Shown piece after piece: positions 61,797-64,000 of a stretch of 64,000 nucleotides of DNA. Source of the stretch: Skeletonema tropicum (Eukaryota > Bacillariophyta > Thalassiosirophyceae > Thalassiosirales > Thalassiosiraceae); NCBI GenBank assembly GCA_037178625.1, contig CM074129.1, forward strand, positions 1,674,001 through 1,738,000, given 5' to 3'. The notes beneath the pieces are model-generated. The model was given only the letters and a program-made list of their open reading frames with translations, had not been told where the DNA came from and did not search any database. Every line of letters starts with the position of its first letter. The first letter of the stretch is position 1. Both the position numbers and the translations under genes were made by a program.

Positions 61797-63743
61797 TCAA
61801 TTCTTTTCCCATCTGGGAGCCTTGGAGCCCCTCCTTTTCTTCTTTGGGCTACTTACATTCCCACCACCGCTGCTGCCTTTTGCTGCCATCTCCATTCTTC
61901 TCTTCGCACCACCCTTCATGTACTTCTGATCTTCCTTATCTTGTTCATCCCACCCATCAGAGCTCTTCATCATGGTAAACGCATCAAGTTTGGCAGCCTT
62001 CTTCTTGCCATCTTTCCCTTTAGCCCCACTTAAACCCATAATCTTTCTCGCAATGGGTAACTGCCACCCATACGCCAAAACAGTACTCGCACCTGCCCTC
62101 CCCGCTCGTGCCGTACGTCCCACACGTCTTACATATTCGGCTGGATCCTTGGGAAAATCAAATAGCAACACATGATCAATTGGAGATGAATCAAAATCAA
62201 TCCCACGAGCCGCACGATCCGTACAAACAAGAATGCATTCCAACCCATCATCATCTCCATCGTATCCGCTTCCATCATCTCCCGAAGTGGAAAAGGCATG
62301 CAAATTTTTCAATCGCACCTCCGGAGACAAAGCATTGTGATAGGCCCACACCTTATTCCTCCTCCTGCGCTTATCCTTCCTCTTTAACGCATTCTCAACA
62401 TTGCGACAAGTTTCCACCGTATTACAAAAGATGAGAGTTTTATTGCATCGTCGACTACGTAACGCTTTGAACATTTCACGAACTTTAATGTCGAATCCGG
62501 CACGTGCATCACGGTTCGATTGCGGAGGGACAGATACATCCACGAGTGATTGATGTACTGATGGGGATGTACGATGTAACCCCGGTCCACGCAGCTGTGT
62601 CACATTTGGGAATTCGGACTGGATCGATTCCAGTACATCTTCGGGGAGTGTTGCCGTGACAAAAATAAACTGTGGTCCATCATTCTCCTCACCCCCTTGT
62701 CCCACCTCCTCTCCTCCTCCACCACCACCATTGACAGCCACCCCCACAGTCCGTAACTGCGGTCCAAACGTCTCATCGACCAACAAAAAATCCACCTCAT
62801 CCAACACCATACTCTGCACCATCCCCAAATCCAATCCAGCATTCTTGGTACGTAAAATAGTTGCCAATCGTCCCGGTGTGGAAATTAAGACATCCACTGG
62901 AGAAGTTTGAAGTAGACGAATCTGATCACGAATATTGGTAGAATGTGATCCTGTCGCGGTTGTAACAAATGGTTGAAAGTTCCAATCAACACTCGAAGAA
63001 GATACTGACAATTGTTTCGACAATAACGAACAAACACTATAAATCTGATCCGCCAACTCTGCAGTCGGAGTCAATATCAAAATCCGTGGACTACCCATCC
63101 TACTCTTTTTCAATTGCGTACTACTCAATTCCAAATCATCCCCCCGATGTAATTTTTGCAAGAGTGGTAACAAGTACGCCAAGGTTTTACCACTCCCAGT
63201 CTGATCGGCGATAATGGTGGATTCTCCACGGAGGAGTGCTGGCCAGGCGAGGGATTGGATGCGGGATGGTTGTGTGATGCGGGCGGCAGTGCAGAGTTGG
63301 GAGAAGAATGTTGTGTGGTGGGTTAGGGAGAAGGAGGGGTCGGTGAGTGGTTTTTTGGAGTAGAATGTGGAGGAGGTTGAGGGTGATGGTTGTTGTGGTT
63401 GTTTTGGTTTGTAGATCACATCATCGTCATTATGATCATCTGTGTAGTAGCCATCATTATAATCTCCAAAGGCATCATCATAATTTGGAGTATCATCTCT
63501 TCTTCTGTTTGGTCGACTGCCACCACCTCTCCGCCGCTGTGCCGATGACTGTTCTCGATATGCTGAAAGATGAGTTGTTGATGTGGATGTTCTTGATGGA
63601 TGTATTCTTGGTTGATGATGCACTGACGAGAAGGCGGTGACTACATTATTATTATTTGATGAGAAGGCCTCAAGCAGTGCAGCAATCAATATGAAGAGAG
63701 ATATTGCAGTCATGGTGGAGTTGGTTGATTGCTGGTGTTTCAA
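61797..63743 (-). CDS. DEAD-box-type RNA helicase, probably plastid
   Basis: This intronless 648-residue ATP-dependent RNA helicase carries ADQTGSGKT (Walker A), PTAELADQI (Ia), STPGRL (Ib), DEVD (II, in place of DEAD), TATLPEDV (III, in place of SAT), LIFCNT (IV), [10 protein letters not shown] (V) and [15 protein letters not shown] (VI, with R for the usual H). The Q-motif region is F…[14 protein letters not shown] hydrophobic N terminus (about 10–27) followed by VVTAFSS fits a signal plus plastid transit peptide with Phe at the cleavage site. An Asp/Asn-rich linker (86–120) and a basic C terminus ([13 protein letters not shown]) flank the core. It would act in plastid rRNA or mRNA folding. 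It is convergent with the metzincin gene, with 27 bases between them. Confidence 0.88.
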   Translation of the reverse strand: MKHQQSTNSTMTAISLFILIAALLEAFSSNNNNVVTAFSSVHHQPRIHPSRTSTSTTHLSAYREQSSAQRRRGGGSRPNRRRDDTPNYDDAFGDYNDGYYTDDHNDDDVIYKPKQPQQPSPSTSSTFYSKKPLTDPSFSLTHHTTFFSQLCTAARITQPSRIQSLAWPALLRGESTIIADQTGSGKTLAYLLPLLQKLHRGDDLELSSTQLKKSRMGSPRILILTPTAELADQIYSVCSLLSKQLSVSSSSVDWNFQPFVTTATGSHSTNIRDQIRLLQTSPVDVLISTPGRLATILRTKNAGLDLGMVQSMVLDEVDFLLVDETFGPQLRTVGVAVNGGGGGGEEVGQGGEENDGPQFIFVTATLPEDVLESIQSEFPNVTQLRGPGLHRTSPSVHQSLVDVSVPPQSNRDARAGFDIKVREMFKALRSRRCNKTLIFCNTVETCRNVENALKRKDKRRRRNKVWAYHNALSPEVRLKNLHAFSTSGDDGSGYDGDDDGLECILVCTDRAARGIDFDSSPIDHVLLFDFPKDPAEYVRRVGRTARAGRAGASTVLAYGWQLPIARKIMGLSGAKGKDGKKKAAKLDAFTMMKSSDGWDEQDKEDQKYMKGGAKRRMEMAAKGSSGGGNVSSPKKKRRGSKAPRWEKN

Positions 63744-64000
63744 GCTAGCGACGCACTTCCACTTCGTCGTTGATTGTGTTATGGTAGTACCTTAGGCATC
63801 ACAATGCTTCGTGCGTCGGTTGAGTGAGGCTCGGCTAAAATGGATGGAGGCCGGAATTTCGGGCATTCATTTCGAGGGGCCCTCTTTTTATCAACTAACC
63901 AGACTTATCTAGCTTTACACGTTCAAACGAGGGGGCATAATCTCTCTGCAACATACACATATGCCCTCCATCCTGTCCGTGCCGTGCTCAATCCTCTTCT
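63744..64000. other. Upstream region and window end
   Basis: No complete gene is seen. A plus-strand ATG at 63961 opens MPSILSVPCSILF up to the window edge, which could be the start of another gene with a leader, but there is too little to judge. Confidence 0.3.

Overview
The window looks like nuclear DNA of a diatom, most likely a centric one, with low confidence below that level. The evidence is compact genes with short GT–AG introns (18 nt is the shortest exon seen; introns are 80–132 bp), presequences with an Ala-Phe type plastid cleavage site, long PSxxPS-type linkers in secreted proteins, diatom-type retroelement debris, and eukaryotic tRNA genes. No operons, ribosome binding sites or CRISPR arrays are present.

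Region by region. 0–0.25 kb: tail of a PIF1-like helicase cut by the window edge. 1.4–12.7 kb: a CinA-like/nucleotidylyltransferase fusion, a basic/acidic unknown protein, and an ISN1-type IMP 5'-nucleotidase. The last two were duplicated in tandem; the nucleotidase copy stayed intact while its neighbour decayed. Between the copies lie a 512-bp MITE and a broken Cys/His-repeat gene. A three-exon, probably organelle-targeted unknown gene follows. 13–19.4 kb: cytochrome-b5 reductase, an Mpv17/PMP22 family protein, a large membrane protein and a basic unknown protein. 19.8–21.8 kb: two small tandem paralogues. 22–25.5 kb: gene fragments and a broken Crypton-like tyrosine recombinase between inverted repeats. 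26.2–32.6 kb: a four-exon secreted trypsin/V8-type protease, a small unknown gene, and threonine deaminase with one intron. 33–36.1 kb: second copy of the 512-bp MITE, a hAT transposase remnant and a long CT microsatellite. 36.7–38.5 kb: SepSecS, the last enzyme of selenocysteine-tRNA synthesis.

38.5–42.5 kb is repeat-rich without recognisable genes and includes a 178-bp foldback element. 42.5–49.4 kb holds three copies of one cassette containing tRNA-Ile(AAT) followed 17 nt later by intron-containing tRNA-Tyr(GTA). Two different decayed retroelements separate the copies. The third cassette runs into an intact plastid-type RluA pseudouridine synthase; the second carries a truncated 5' end of that gene, and the first only its start codon region. 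51.3–57.4 kb: two nearly identical 2OG-Fe(II) oxygenase genes lie in a 1.5-kb segmental duplication separated by a ~187-bp satellite array. 57.5–63.7 kb: an NDUFAF6-like complex I assembly factor, a secreted metzincin protease whose zinc motif is split by an 18-nt microexon, and a plastid-type DEAD-box helicase.

The genes are independent housekeeping and secretory functions, not one pathway. Threads linking some of them are organelle RNA work (pseudouridine synthase, helicase), tRNA supply and selenocysteine synthesis. The strongest unusual signals are the tRNA cassette array, the MITE pair with swapped subterminal hairpins, and the microexon in the metzincin.
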